A stretch of DNA of 15,068 nt from CAYMJO01 sp964391305 (GTDB lineage: Bacteria; Patescibacteriota; CALEFQ01). Below the pieces are notes generated by a model. The model made no database searches. It had not been told where the DNA came from and saw only the letters and a program-made list of their open reading frames with translations. The position numbers and the translations under genes were made by a program. The stretch covers positions 1-15,068 of the forward strand of contig CAYMJO010000020.1 of the NCBI GenBank assembly GCA_964391305.1, given 5' to 3'. Positions within the stretch are counted from its first letter, which is position 1, and every line of letters starts with the position of its first letter. Below, piece after piece: positions 1-6,462 of the stretch.

Positions 1-92
1 ATTCTACGAATTAATCACTGACCGAAAAATTGCACTACAAACTTGAATCCAGCTAACTGATTGAATGGAAATTTTGATCTTTGGATTTTAAA

Positions 93-170
93 TGGTACCG
101 CCACCGGGATTTGAACCCGGGTTTTCAGGATGAAAACCTGATGTCCTAGGCCAGGCTAGACGATGGCGGC
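93..170 (-). tRNA. tRNA-Glu (anticodon UUC)
   Basis: Read on the minus strand the 78 bases fold as a full cloverleaf. The acceptor stem pairs GCCGCCA with TGGCGGT, followed by A73 and an encoded CCA. The D stem is GTCT/GGAC with an 11-base loop. The anticodon stem is TCAGG/CCTGA with loop TTTTCAT, giving anticodon TTC (Glu, reads GAA/GAG). The variable loop has four bases, and the T stem is CCGGG/CCCGG with loop TTCAAAT. The 5' half resembles bacterial tRNA-Glu (TCGTCTAG and GGAC blocks). Pair 1-72 is G-U rather than G-C, which is mildly odd. The gene is divergent from tsaD. Confidence 0.95.
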
Positions 171-177
171 ATTGGTC

Positions 178-266
178 AAGATATTAAGAGATGGATAATG
201 GCAATTTTCCGGAAATTTTTCTTTTAAAAAAATCAATATATTCTTAATATAAACTCTTAATATCTT
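178..266. repeat. 13-bp perfect inverted repeat around the tRNA-Glu/tsaD divergent region
   Basis: The left arm AAGATATTAAGAG (178-190) is the exact reverse complement of the right arm CTCTTAATATCTT (254-266), with a 63-base spacer. The spacer contains the 10-base palindrome TTTCCGGAAA (206-215). The right arm overlaps the putative tRNA promoter -10 box. The function is unknown. Confidence 0.7.
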
Positions 267-290
267 AAACGATATCCTTGTTTCAGTCAA
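262..290 (-). promoter_or_regulatory. Putative promoter of the tRNA-Glu gene
   Basis: Minus strand: TTGACT (285-290) is separated by 17 bases from TAAGAT (262-267). Transcription would start near 255, about 85 bases before the mature tRNA 5' end, so a processed leader is required. The boxes are 5/6 and 4/6 matches. The site overlaps the tsaD promoter on the other strand. Confidence 0.4.
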
Positions 291-306
291 TTGTACATGT
301 TATTCT
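278..306 (+). promoter_or_regulatory. tsaD promoter, predicted leaderless start
   Basis: TTGTTT (278-283), a 17-base spacer, then TATTCT (301-306), followed by six bases and the tsaD ATG at 313. With normal -10 to +1 spacing, transcription would start at or within a base or two of the initiation codon. There is no Shine-Dalgarno sequence, which fits a leaderless mRNA. The -35 box is weak (3/6). Confidence 0.5.
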
Positions 307-312
307 ATTTTT

Positions 313-1332
313 ATGCAGAAGATTCTTGCAATTGAGACATCTTGCGATGAAACTTCGGTCGCGGTAATTCAAGGGACCGAAGTTTTGTCAAACATTGTGG
401 CGTCACAAGCCAAGCTTCATTCGGAATACGGCGGAGTTGTGCCCGAAGTTGCGGCGAGGGCGCATATAGAAAATATTATTCCCGTCATAGATGAGGCTTT
501 TTCCGTTGCTTTTCGAAAAAATTCTGGACACGGATGTTGGAATAATATAGATTATATCGCAGTGACGGAAGGCTTGGGGCTTTTGCCTTCGCTTTTAATG
601 GGTGTTGCAACTGCAAAAGCTCTGGCGTTTGCGACAGGAAAACCGTTAATTCCCGTTGACCACATAACCGGTCATATTTACGCTAATTGGATTGGCAAGA
701 AAGACGAAATAAAATTTCCAGCGCTGGCATTGGTTGTTTCAGGCGGACACACGGAGTTGCAATTAATGCGAAGCCATATGCGATTCGAGCGTATTGGAGG
801 GACATTGGATGATGCCGCGGGCGAGGCTTTCGACAAGGTCGCGAATCTTCTAGAGCTCGGTTATCCCGGAGGTCCCGTTGTATCGAAGAAAGCAGAGGAC
901 GGAAAGCCCGATGCCTTCGATTTTCCAAGGGCTTTGATCAAAAAAGACAATTTTGATTTCAGCTTTTCTGGATTGAAAACGTCGGTGATTTATACCGTTA
1001 AAAAATTGGGAAAGCTGTCTTCTTCGGATGTGAATAATATTTGCGCATCTTTTGAACAAGCCGTTGTTGATGTCCTTGTTGAAAAAACGCTGTGTGCAAT
1101 TGAAAAATTTAAAGTTAAGAGTGTTTTACTTGCTGGCGGAGTCGCGGCAAACAAAAAACTTCGAAAAACTTTGCAAGAAAATATTTCCAAAAAATTCCCA
1201 CAAATTTTTTATCATCAGCCAAATGTCAAACATTGCCTTGATAACGCGGCAATGATTGGTTCCGCGGCATTTTTTAAAATAAAAATAGGTTGCAAAATTA
1301 CTAGTTTGGAGAAAGTGGAAGTTAAAATTTAA
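313..1332 (+). CDS. tsaD: tRNA N6-adenosine threonylcarbamoyltransferase TsaD
   Basis: This is the cytoplasmic Kae1/TsaD/Qri7-family enzyme that transfers the threonylcarbamoyl group from threonylcarbamoyl-AMP to A37 of ANN-decoding tRNAs (t6A), acting with TsaB and TsaE. At 339 residues it has normal length. Visible motifs are the N-terminal ASKHA phosphate loop with TSCDET (9-14), HSEYGGVVPE (36-45), the metal-binding histidines in VDHITGH (H117, H121), VSGGHTEL (142-149), the GGTLDDAAGEAFDK block (162-175), FSFSGLKTS (216-224), LAGGVAANKKLR (273-284) and the C-terminal metal ligand Asp310 in CLDNAAMIG. The loop usually written GPGL-x-GSLLVG reads GLGL-L-PSLLMG (87-97), an unusual version. 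A likely promoter ends six bases before the ATG. A TPR membrane-protein gene follows nine bases after the stop, suggesting co-transcription. The partner tsaE lies 6 kb away in another unit. Confidence 0.97.
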   Translation: MQKILAIETSCDETSVAVIQGTEVLSNIVASQAKLHSEYGGVVPEVAARAHIENIIPVIDEAFSVAFRKNSGHGCWNNIDYIAVTEGLGLLPSLLMGVATAKALAFATGKPLIPVDHITGHIYANWIGKKDEIKFPALALVVSGGHTELQLMRSHMRFERIGGTLDDAAGEAFDKVANLLELGYPGGPVVSKKAEDGKPDAFDFPRALIKKDNFDFSFSGLKTSVIYTVKKLGKLSSSDVNNICASFEQAVVDVLVEKTLCAIEKFKVKSVLLAGGVAANKKLRKTLQENISKKFPQIFYHQPNVKHCLDNAAMIGSAAFFKIKIGCKITSLEKVEVKI

Positions 1333-1341
1333 GAATTAATA

Positions 1342-2799
1342 ATGGAGAATCGTGTTTACAATTTTTTTGAAAAATTCCCAAGATGGCTTCGTGTCGTAAT
1401 TATAGCTGTTGTGATTTTAATAGTTATTGTTCTTGTTCTTAAGTACGGCGGCTGGTTTGATAAAATTGCGTATTCCTATGTCGGGAGAGGAAATAAATAT
1501 CTTGAAAACAGGGAATACTCGAAAGCGATGAAAGAATATGCTTTTGCAGTTGCGCTCGAAGATCTCGATGGCAAAGCGGCGTTTGAAGCACATGTGAGGC
1601 GCGGACAGATTTTTTATTCAAAAAGGAATTTTAATGAAGCTGTGAGAGAGTTTGAAGCGGCATATAAACTTTATAAGAAGAGAAAAGAAATCCAAATATT
1701 GCTTGGAAAAGCATATCTGGCGGTTGGAAGAGTAGATGATGCGGAAAAGGTTCTATCAAAAGCCCTTGAACAAGACAGCGGTGATGCTGAAATTTTGGTT
1801 AATTTGGGAAAAACGATTTTCAAAAAATTTGAAGAGCTTGAAAGGGGGGAAGATTACTTGAAAGAGGCGATAAAGATAAATGGAGAAAATCAAGAGGCAT
1901 ATTTTTATTTGGCGCTTATTTATTTGGACCATGACGAGAATTTGGCCCTTGAAAAAATCAGCAGAGCATTGGATCTTCCAGGCGATTTGAGCGATGAAGC
2001 GAGAAGCGTTCATGAAAGAATCATGGAAATGCAGAATGATAAGTTGAGGGGAAGAGAAGAAAAAGAAGCGCGGGCCTATGAAAGAGTTCTCATTGGCTGG
2101 ACTTATGCCGGAGTTAGCGAGTATGATGCGGCATTGCGAAAGACGGCTGAAGCGCTCGAACTCGTTTCTGAATATAGAGATGCATGGATTTTGAAAGCAT
2201 GGATCGAAATTGAGAAAGAAGATTTTGCGATGGCTGAAGATTCTTTGAATAAAGCCTATCGGTGCGACTCGACTCATGGGCAGACGCAGTATCTTTATGG
2301 AAGATTGCATTTTAAGATGGGAGAATTTGACAAGGCGCATGATGATTTTGAAAAAGCGTTGAATCTTGGCTATGACCATGTGAGCCTGCGCAGAGATTTC
2401 GCAAAGCTGTTTTCACGGACCGGAGACCTCAAGGAAGCGGAAAAACAGCTTTTGAAGGCGCACGCGGTGGACAGCAAAAATCTTGAAGTAGGATCAATGT
2501 TGATTTGGCTTTATGTTGAAAATTTGCATAAAACACAGGATGCCGTGAAGCTTGCGCAACAGCTGGATAAAATTCATAAGACAAGTCGTACGAGAGCGCT
2601 TCTTGCGCTTGCGTATTTTTACGAAGGCGACGAAAAAGCAGCCGAAGTGGCTGCTGGCGAAGCTCTGGAGCGTGATGCTGAAGAAGCGCTCGCGTATTAC
2701 GTTGAAGGTTTGGTGGATGGTGATAGGGAAAAGTTTGAAAAAGCAGTCGATTTGGATTTTGAAGGCGAAGTTGCGAAGAGAGCTGGTGAGCTGTTCTAA
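1342..2799 (+). CDS. Membrane-anchored tetratricopeptide (TPR) repeat protein
   Basis: This 485-residue protein has a short basic N-terminus, one hydrophobic segment at about 17-34 (VVIIAVVILIVIVLVL) and then a long helical-repeat region. TPR signatures recur with a period near 34 residues, for example YLENREYSKAMKEYAFAVAL (54-73), FYSKRNFNEAVREFEAAYKL, YLAVGRVDDAEKVLSKALE, HFKMGEFDKAHDDFEKAL and FYEGDEKAAEVAAGEALE. I see roughly nine to eleven units, some degenerate. No enzymatic motif is present. TPR arrays scaffold protein-protein contacts; the single uncleaved-looking anchor suggests a type II topology with the repeats outside the cytoplasm, but this is inferred. The gene starts nine bases after tsaD with no Shine-Dalgarno site, probably in the same transcript. 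The link to TsaD function is unknown and may only be shared transcription. Confidence 0.9.
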   Translation: MENRVYNFFEKFPRWLRVVIIAVVILIVIVLVLKYGGWFDKIAYSYVGRGNKYLENREYSKAMKEYAFAVALEDLDGKAAFEAHVRRGQIFYSKRNFNEAVREFEAAYKLYKKRKEIQILLGKAYLAVGRVDDAEKVLSKALEQDSGDAEILVNLGKTIFKKFEELERGEDYLKEAIKINGENQEAYFYLALIYLDHDENLALEKISRALDLPGDLSDEARSVHERIMEMQNDKLRGREEKEARAYERVLIGWTYAGVSEYDAALRKTAEALELVSEYRDAWILKAWIEIEKEDFAMAEDSLNKAYRCDSTHGQTQYLYGRLHFKMGEFDKAHDDFEKALNLGYDHVSLRRDFAKLFSRTGDLKEAEKQLLKAHAVDSKNLEVGSMLIWLYVENLHKTQDAVKLAQQLDKIHKTSRTRALLALAYFYEGDEKAAEVAAGEALERDAEEALAYYVEGLVDGDREKFEKAVDLDFEGEVAKRAGELF

Positions 2800-2804
2800 T
2801 TGTT

Positions 2805-2834
2805 TCACCTAGAGGGTGACCGTCCGCTGGATGG
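2805..2834. terminator. Two small adjacent hairpins between convergent genes (weak terminator candidate)
   Basis: TCACC (2805-2809) pairs with GGTGA (2815-2819). Immediately after, CCGTCC (2820-2825) pairs with GGATGG (2829-2834) using one G-U pair. They lie in the 89-base gap between the TPR gene and the convergent ATPase gene. There is no good U-tract, so termination activity is uncertain. Confidence 0.3.
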
Positions 2835-2888
2835 CAAGTTGTTTTAGCTATTGATTTCTTAAAATTCAGCGGTGACGATTAGAATAAT

Positions 2889-4559
2889 TTATGTTACTCG
2901 ATCAACTTCCTCGATACTGGTTATGCCTTCGATGGCTTTCAGTATTCCGTCCTGTGCCATTGTCATCATGCCGGCAAGAATAGCCGCCTCGAATATTTCT
3001 GCCGTCGTTGCCGCCGACATAATCAATTTTTCCATTTCTTTATCTATTACAAAAAGCTCGAAAATTCCGATTCTTCCTTTGTAGCCCGTGTTGTTGCATT
3101 TTTTGCATTCTTTCTCGGGTGTTTTATAGAGTTTTTTTATCTCTGGTAGTTTTGCGGCGGAGTTTTGGATGTTAAACATTCTATTGATTCTTTCGAGCTC
3201 TTTTTCATCGGGTGTGTATTCTTGTTTGCATTCATCACAGAGGCGTCTCACGAGACGTTGCGCTATTACGGCATTGATAGCCGGCGCAATCACGAACGGC
3301 CGAGCTCCCATGTCTATTAGACGGGGGATTACTCCCGCGGCGTCATTGGTGTGCAGAGTCGAAAATACGAGATGTCCGGTCAAGGCCGCGTTCAGCGCGG
3401 TCTCCGCTGTTTCAAGATCTCGTATCTCGCCGACCATCACAACATCAGGATCTTGTCGCAGTATAGATCGAAGTCCCGTGGCAAAATCGTAACCCTTCTC
3501 TTTCTCAACTTGAGTTTGGGAAATTCCTTCAAGCCTGTACTCAATCGGGTTTTCAAGGGTGATTATTTTGATTTCTGGCGAGTTTATTTGATTTAGAAAC
3601 GCATAAAGGGTTGTAGTCTTTCCAGAGCCGGTCGGTCCAGTTGTAAGTATCATTCCGTTTGGCTTTTCGATTTCGTCTTGTATTTTTTTATGGTCTTTTG
3701 CGTTGAATCCCAAATCATCCAATTTCAGGCTCGTGGCTTCCATTCCAAGCAATCTCAAAACGGCGGTCTCTCCATAGCCAGAGGGAAGTATCGATGTCCT
3801 TACGTCTATTTTTTTCTTGCCGAGGTTAATAGTAAATCTTCCATCCTGCGGCGTGTCCGTTATGTTCAGTTTCAGCTTCGATAGCAATTTTATTCTAGAA
3901 ATGATTGGCGGATGTTCTTTTCTTGAAAGGTTCGCGACATCTTGCAGGACGCCGTCAATCCGATATCTCAATTTCGTGTCATTTTCTTCGGGTTCTATGT
4001 GTATGTCGGACGCGTCTGTCTGTATTGCACCTGCGATTATTATATCCAAAACTTTCGTGATTGGCAGTTTTTTGATTTTTTCTTCAAGTTGCTGGATATT
4101 CTGGATGTCTTTTTGAAAGTGCGTAAGTTCTTCCTTTGTCAGCTCGACTTTGATCTGCTTATTTTCTCTTTTGGGAGTTACGCGAATGTAAAGTTGCAAC
4201 GCTTCATCAAAACTACTTTTTGATATTAGAAAAACGTCGATTTTGTATCCCCGTTCCTCCAATTTTTTCTTTAAATTTTGAAATTCTTTTGAAGTTGTAT
4301 TTACGGTCCCAATTTTCATCTCTTTATTCGTTTCACTAAGGATGATTGATCCCGTCATTTTTGCGATGTCCTTTGAAATCAGTCCCACTATTTCTGGATT
4401 GAGGGGAAAGCTTTGAAGGTTTATGTACTTCAGATCATTTTGGAGAGCCCTTTGTTCTATTGCTCGCTCTTCCATTTCTCTATTTATTTCGGGAATGGAT
4501 TTTTTTAGGGGTTTTCCCATGCCTGCTTTTTTTATTGCGTCATCAATGCGTTTGGGCAT
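2889..4559 (-). CDS. GspE/PulE/PilB-family assembly ATPase (type IV pilus or type II secretion)
   Basis: This hexameric cytoplasmic AAA-like ATPase powers pilin or pseudopilin assembly at the inner membrane. The 556 residues match full-length PilB/GspE. The N-terminal MshEN/T2SSE_N-like domain is at about 45-130 (LQSFPLNPEIVGLI). The ATPase core has TDASDIHIEP (181-190), RYRIDGVL (198-205), Walker A GPTGSGKTT (308-316), the Asp box LENPIEYR (335-342), Walker B DPDVVMVGEIRD (370-381) and the His box GHLVFSTLHTND (395-406). A zinc tetracysteine CDEC...CKKC is at 441-444 and 485-488. All catalytic motifs are intact. No pilin, PilC-like or prepilin-peptidase gene is in this window, so pilus versus secretion role cannot be decided; a pilus role is the usual one in Patescibacteria. 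It starts at an ATG with no Shine-Dalgarno site, downstream of a plausible promoter, and is divergent from the AbrB-like gene. Confidence 0.95.
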   Translation of the reverse strand: MPKRIDDAIKKAGMGKPLKKSIPEINREMEERAIEQRALQNDLKYINLQSFPLNPEIVGLISKDIAKMTGSIILSETNKEMKIGTVNTTSKEFQNLKKKLEERGYKIDVFLISKSSFDEALQLYIRVTPKRENKQIKVELTKEELTHFQKDIQNIQQLEEKIKKLPITKVLDIIIAGAIQTDASDIHIEPEENDTKLRYRIDGVLQDVANLSRKEHPPIISRIKLLSKLKLNITDTPQDGRFTINLGKKKIDVRTSILPSGYGETAVLRLLGMEATSLKLDDLGFNAKDHKKIQDEIEKPNGMILTTGPTGSGKTTTLYAFLNQINSPEIKIITLENPIEYRLEGISQTQVEKEKGYDFATGLRSILRQDPDVVMVGEIRDLETAETALNAALTGHLVFSTLHTNDAAGVIPRLIDMGARPFVIAPAINAVIAQRLVRRLCDECKQEYTPDEKELERINRMFNIQNSAAKLPEIKKLYKTPEKECKKCNNTGYKGRIGIFELFVIDKEMEKLIMSAATTAEIFEAAILAGMMTMAQDGILKAIEGITSIEEVDRVT

Positions 4560-4624
4560 ATTTTTTATTGATAATGAGAAGACTTTTTTAGCCCGGTCTT
4601 TTAGATCGTGCTTTTAATGAATGT

Positions 4625-4654
4625 ATTTTAGCAAAAAAACATGGAAAACACCAA
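4625..4654 (-). promoter_or_regulatory. Promoter for the GspE/PilB-type ATPase
   Basis: Minus strand: TTGGTG (4649-4654), an 18-base spacer, then extended -10 TGC-TAAAAT with TAAAAT at 4625-4630 (5/6). The predicted start near 4618 gives a leader of about 59 bases. It is divergent from the AbrB-unit promoter about 65 bp away, so a regulator bound between them could affect both. Confidence 0.5.
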
Positions 4655-4719
4655 TGAGATGCCCTGAATGGGGAATCTGTTGAAATGGGAGCTTAAGAGA
4701 TTGAATGAGAGAATTTTTC

Positions 4720-4747
4720 TTGACAGTTTTTTAAAAGAGAGTACAGT
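4720..4747 (+). promoter_or_regulatory. Promoter for the AbrB-like regulator and four-cysteine protein unit
   Basis: A perfect -35 box TTGACA (4720-4725) is followed by a 16-base spacer and TACAGT (4742-4747, 4/6). The predicted start near 4754 is well inside the longest possible reading frame of the regulator, supporting the shorter start at 4791. Confidence 0.45.
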
Positions 4748-4790
4748 AAGAAGTATAAGATGTTTCTTATTAAATTTATTTAACAGAAAG

Positions 4791-5012
4791 ATGTTAAAAA
4801 AGGGATTTTGTTCTAGAAAATCAGGTTTTTATGGTATCACTAGGCTATCGTCAAGAGGCCAAATTGTATTACCCAAAAATTTAAGAGATGTTTTAGGCGT
4901 GGAAGAAGGGGATGCGTTTTTTGTGATTTCTAATAAAGCTGAAAGTGGCATAATTTTATTAAAAGAGGACTCGGTCGAAAATTTTTTCGATAAATTAAGA
5001 GAAAGGGGGTGA
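4791..5012 (+). CDS. AbrB/SpoVT/MazE-fold DNA-binding protein
   Basis: A 73-residue protein with one swapped-hairpin AbrB-type domain at about 14-60: YGITRLSSRGQIVLPKNLRD followed by LGVEEGDAFFVIS and GIILLKED. The RGQIVLPK-x-LR-x-LG-x-x-GD pattern is the family hallmark; such proteins are dimeric transcription factors or antitoxins. The frame is open upstream to an ATG at 4668, but those 41 extra residues are not AbrB-like and overlap a TTGACA promoter, so I choose the ATG at 4791 (MLKKGF...). Its TGA stop lies inside the strong Shine-Dalgarno site of the next gene, five bases from that ATG, so translation is probably coupled. Autoregulation, and regulation of the divergent ATPase gene, are plausible but inferred. 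No toxin-like partner is visible. Confidence 0.82.
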   Translation: MLKKGFCSRKSGFYGITRLSSRGQIVLPKNLRDVLGVEEGDAFFVISNKAESGIILLKEDSVENFFDKLRERG

Positions 5013-5020
5013 TAAAAATG
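5003..5020 (+). promoter_or_regulatory. Strong Shine-Dalgarno site overlapping the upstream stop codon
   Basis: AAGGGGGTGAT precedes the ATG at 5018 by a normal spacing and is nearly the full complement of the 16S 3' end. It contains the TGA stop of the AbrB-like gene (5010-5012). It is the only strong Shine-Dalgarno site I find in the window. Confidence 0.75.
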
Positions 5021-5176
5021 GCAAACGATGTTAACTACATGCCTGCTGGACCGGCGGGGAAGCAATGCAAGGACTGTAAATTTTTTAACGCTGGAGAAGG
5101 CGATGCGGGCAAGTGTTTCGGACATGATGTTATGGCTCAGGGACATTGTGATAAATTCGATACAGCTTCCAAATAA
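5018..5176 (+). CDS. 52-residue four-cysteine protein, HiPIP-like iron-sulfur candidate
   Basis: A short gene supported by a strong Shine-Dalgarno site, tight spacing to the AbrB-like gene and a terminator hairpin 15 bases after its stop. The cysteines are at 17, 20, 33 and 44 in the pattern QCKDCKFF...GKCFGH-x6-GHCDKF. High-potential iron-sulfur proteins bind a [4Fe-4S] cluster with C-x2-C, then a Cys before a short loop, then a C-terminal G-W-C-x-x-W/F; the order and flanking residues match well, though spacings (12 and 10 residues) are shorter than in classical HiPIPs and Trp is replaced by His. No signal peptide is seen, unlike periplasmic HiPIPs. Alternatives are a minimal zinc ribbon or another metal-binding knuckle. 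Function is unknown; electron carriage or redox sensing with the adjacent regulator is inference. Confidence 0.8.
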   Translation: MANDVNYMPAGPAGKQCKDCKFFNAGEGDAGKCFGHDVMAQGHCDKFDTASK

Positions 5177-5191
5177 TGTGGCAGATTTTGA

Positions 5192-5229
5192 TTTTTTAAA
5201 AAGCGCCAGTGGAGGCGCTTTTTAAAAAA
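5192..5229. terminator. Bidirectional intrinsic terminator (16-bp perfect hairpin)
   Basis: The arm at 5192-5207 (T6-A5-GCGCC) pairs perfectly with 5214-5229 (GGCGC-T5-A6) around a six-base AGTGGA loop. The GC core followed by T5 works on both strands, so it can end the four-cysteine unit (plus) and the DHH-family gene (minus, stop at 5270). Confidence 0.85.
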
Positions 5230-5269
5230 TATTTCTTTCTTTAACTTTGGATCTTCGATCTTAGTTCTT

Positions 5270-6400
5270 TTATCTTCTGCATGCCCGTATCGTCTCGATC
5301 ACGTCTTTTTCAGTTTCGATCAGATTATCGCTTTCTACCTCGAAGAATGCCGTTTGTTCGTTCCCGCCTCCATTAAATAGTGCCGCGAATTTTGCCGCAT
5401 TCTCATTTTTTGTCGCGTGTATGATGCCGCGAATTTTTTTTGGGGCGATTCTTGCGAGTATCAATATAACTTGTGCTTCAGGAGAGGTTGCAATAAGTTC
5501 TTCTGATATTCCCCGCAGCTCACTTGGGTTTGCATTTGCCTTTTCAAAATCCTCAAGCTCTGCAAGTGTCCATACAAGGTTGCTCTTTGGGTCATATTTT
5601 ATTCTAGTGAGAAGTCGTCCCCATAACTTTAGAGTTGATAAGGTCTTTGTCCTATATAAATGTTGGATGATTTTTTGCTGGTCGGCGCCGAGCGAGATCA
5701 GTTCCGCGGCGATTTGAAAAGACTTTGGAGTTGTTTTATGGTTTTGAAAACTGTCAGTATCTGCTATAATTCCGGTGAGGATGCAAGTCGCGATATTTTC
5801 ATCGACGAGATTTTCCCCAAAATCTTTTGCCAATCCAAAGATTATTTCGGCGGTTGACGTTGCCGTTAGATCGACAAGATTTACATTGCCGTAATTTTCG
5901 TTGCTCGCGTTGTGGTCGATGTTGATTATCGGTGTTTCGTAAAAAAACTCGGTGTTTTCTTCATAGAGCTTTCCCATATACTCGAGATCTGGACAGTTTA
6001 GCGCGACTATGAGATCATATTTTGGTTTTGTGTTTTGTGCCGATACGTCTTTGGGATTGAAAACTCCGTTTTTGGGTTGAATATAAATGTTTAATTTGTT
6101 ATCCTCCATTTTGTAGCTGAACTCGCCGACTTTGGTGTTGGATACATCCAGAGATATTATGAAGTCTTTCGTGTTTTCGAGTGTTGAGGTGATTTTATGA
6201 AATTCGGGGAGAAATCTATAAATCAGATTTAGGGTTCCGTGCGCCACAACTCTTACTTCCCGTTCAAGTTTTTTTAAAATTAAATAAAGAGCAAGCATAC
6301 TTCCCATAGAATCTCCAGAAGGCTCTTTTTTGGTGATTACAAGGGTGTTCTTACTTTTTTTGATAAGTTCTTTGATTTGTTCTTTTGGTTCCAACGCCAT
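5270..6400 (-). CDS. Degenerate DHH/DHHA1-family phosphoesterase-like protein (NrnA-like fold, probably inactive)
   Basis: The 376 residues match the architecture of NrnA-type nanoRNase/pAp phosphatases: DHH domain at about 1-215, DHHA1 domain at about 255-355. Expected Mn2+ ligand motifs are mostly altered. H-x-x-P-D-G-D reads K-K-E-P-S-G-D (24-30, only Asp30 kept). The motif II Asp is Asn135 (ALNCPD). DHH is D-H-N (162-164). Motif IV keeps Asp214 (GIIADTDSF). The DHHA1 signature GGGH is GGGN (344-347). An insertion of about 45 residues lies before motif II (about 85-128). Loss of several ligands predicts loss or change of catalysis; a binding or regulatory role is possible. The frame is open to an ATG at 6466, but a TTGACA-17-TATATT promoter covers that start, so I choose the ATG at 6400. 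It is divergent from uppP. Confidence 0.88.
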   Translation of the reverse strand: MALEPKEQIKELIKKSKNTLVITKKEPSGDSMGSMLALYLILKKLEREVRVVAHGTLNLIYRFLPEFHKITSTLENTKDFIISLDVSNTKVGEFSYKMEDNKLNIYIQPKNGVFNPKDVSAQNTKPKYDLIVALNCPDLEYMGKLYEENTEFFYETPIINIDHNASNENYGNVNLVDLTATSTAEIIFGLAKDFGENLVDENIATCILTGIIADTDSFQNHKTTPKSFQIAAELISLGADQQKIIQHLYRTKTLSTLKLWGRLLTRIKYDPKSNLVWTLAELEDFEKANANPSELRGISEELIATSPEAQVILILARIAPKKIRGIIHATKNENAAKFAALFNGGGNEQTAFFEVESDNLIETEKDVIETIRACRR

Positions 6401-6433
6401 TGTCTTTTTGGAGGAATTGATGTGGTTCAATTT

Positions 6434-6462
6434 AATATACTTTACACTGGGAAATGTGTCAA
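6434..6462 (-). promoter_or_regulatory. Strong consensus promoter of the DHH-family gene
   Basis: Minus strand: TTGACA (6457-6462, 6/6), a 17-base spacer, TATATT (6434-6439, 5/6). The predicted start is near 6427, giving a leader of about 27 bases before the ATG at 6400. This is the best sigma-70-type promoter in the window, and it rules out the upstream ATG at 6466. Confidence 0.8.

Noticed and set aside
1..92. Possible gene or tRNA terminator left of tRNA-Glu
   Set aside because: No open frame with start signals and no hairpin with a U-tract is visible in these 92 bases.
1756..2379. Open frame of about 207 codons on the minus strand opposite the TPR gene
   Set aside because: Antisense to regular TPR repeats, Phe/Ile/Ser-rich low-complexity translation, no family resemblance.
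2801..2814. TGTTTCACCT shared by the spacers after the TPR gene (2801) and after holA (11805)
   Set aside because: A 10-base match between two places in 15 kb is expected by chance many times over; flanks do not align convincingly.
4981..5020. Alternative genetic code with UGA read as glycine (as in SR1/Gracilibacteria)
   Set aside because: No conserved gene in the window has an in-frame TGA; the only terminal TGA is followed at once by TAA and lies in a normal gene-end context.
4791..5176. Toxin-antitoxin interpretation of the AbrB-like gene and its neighbour
   Set aside because: The second protein has no toxin-family motif (no PIN, MazF/PemK or RelE features); its four cysteines fit metal binding instead.
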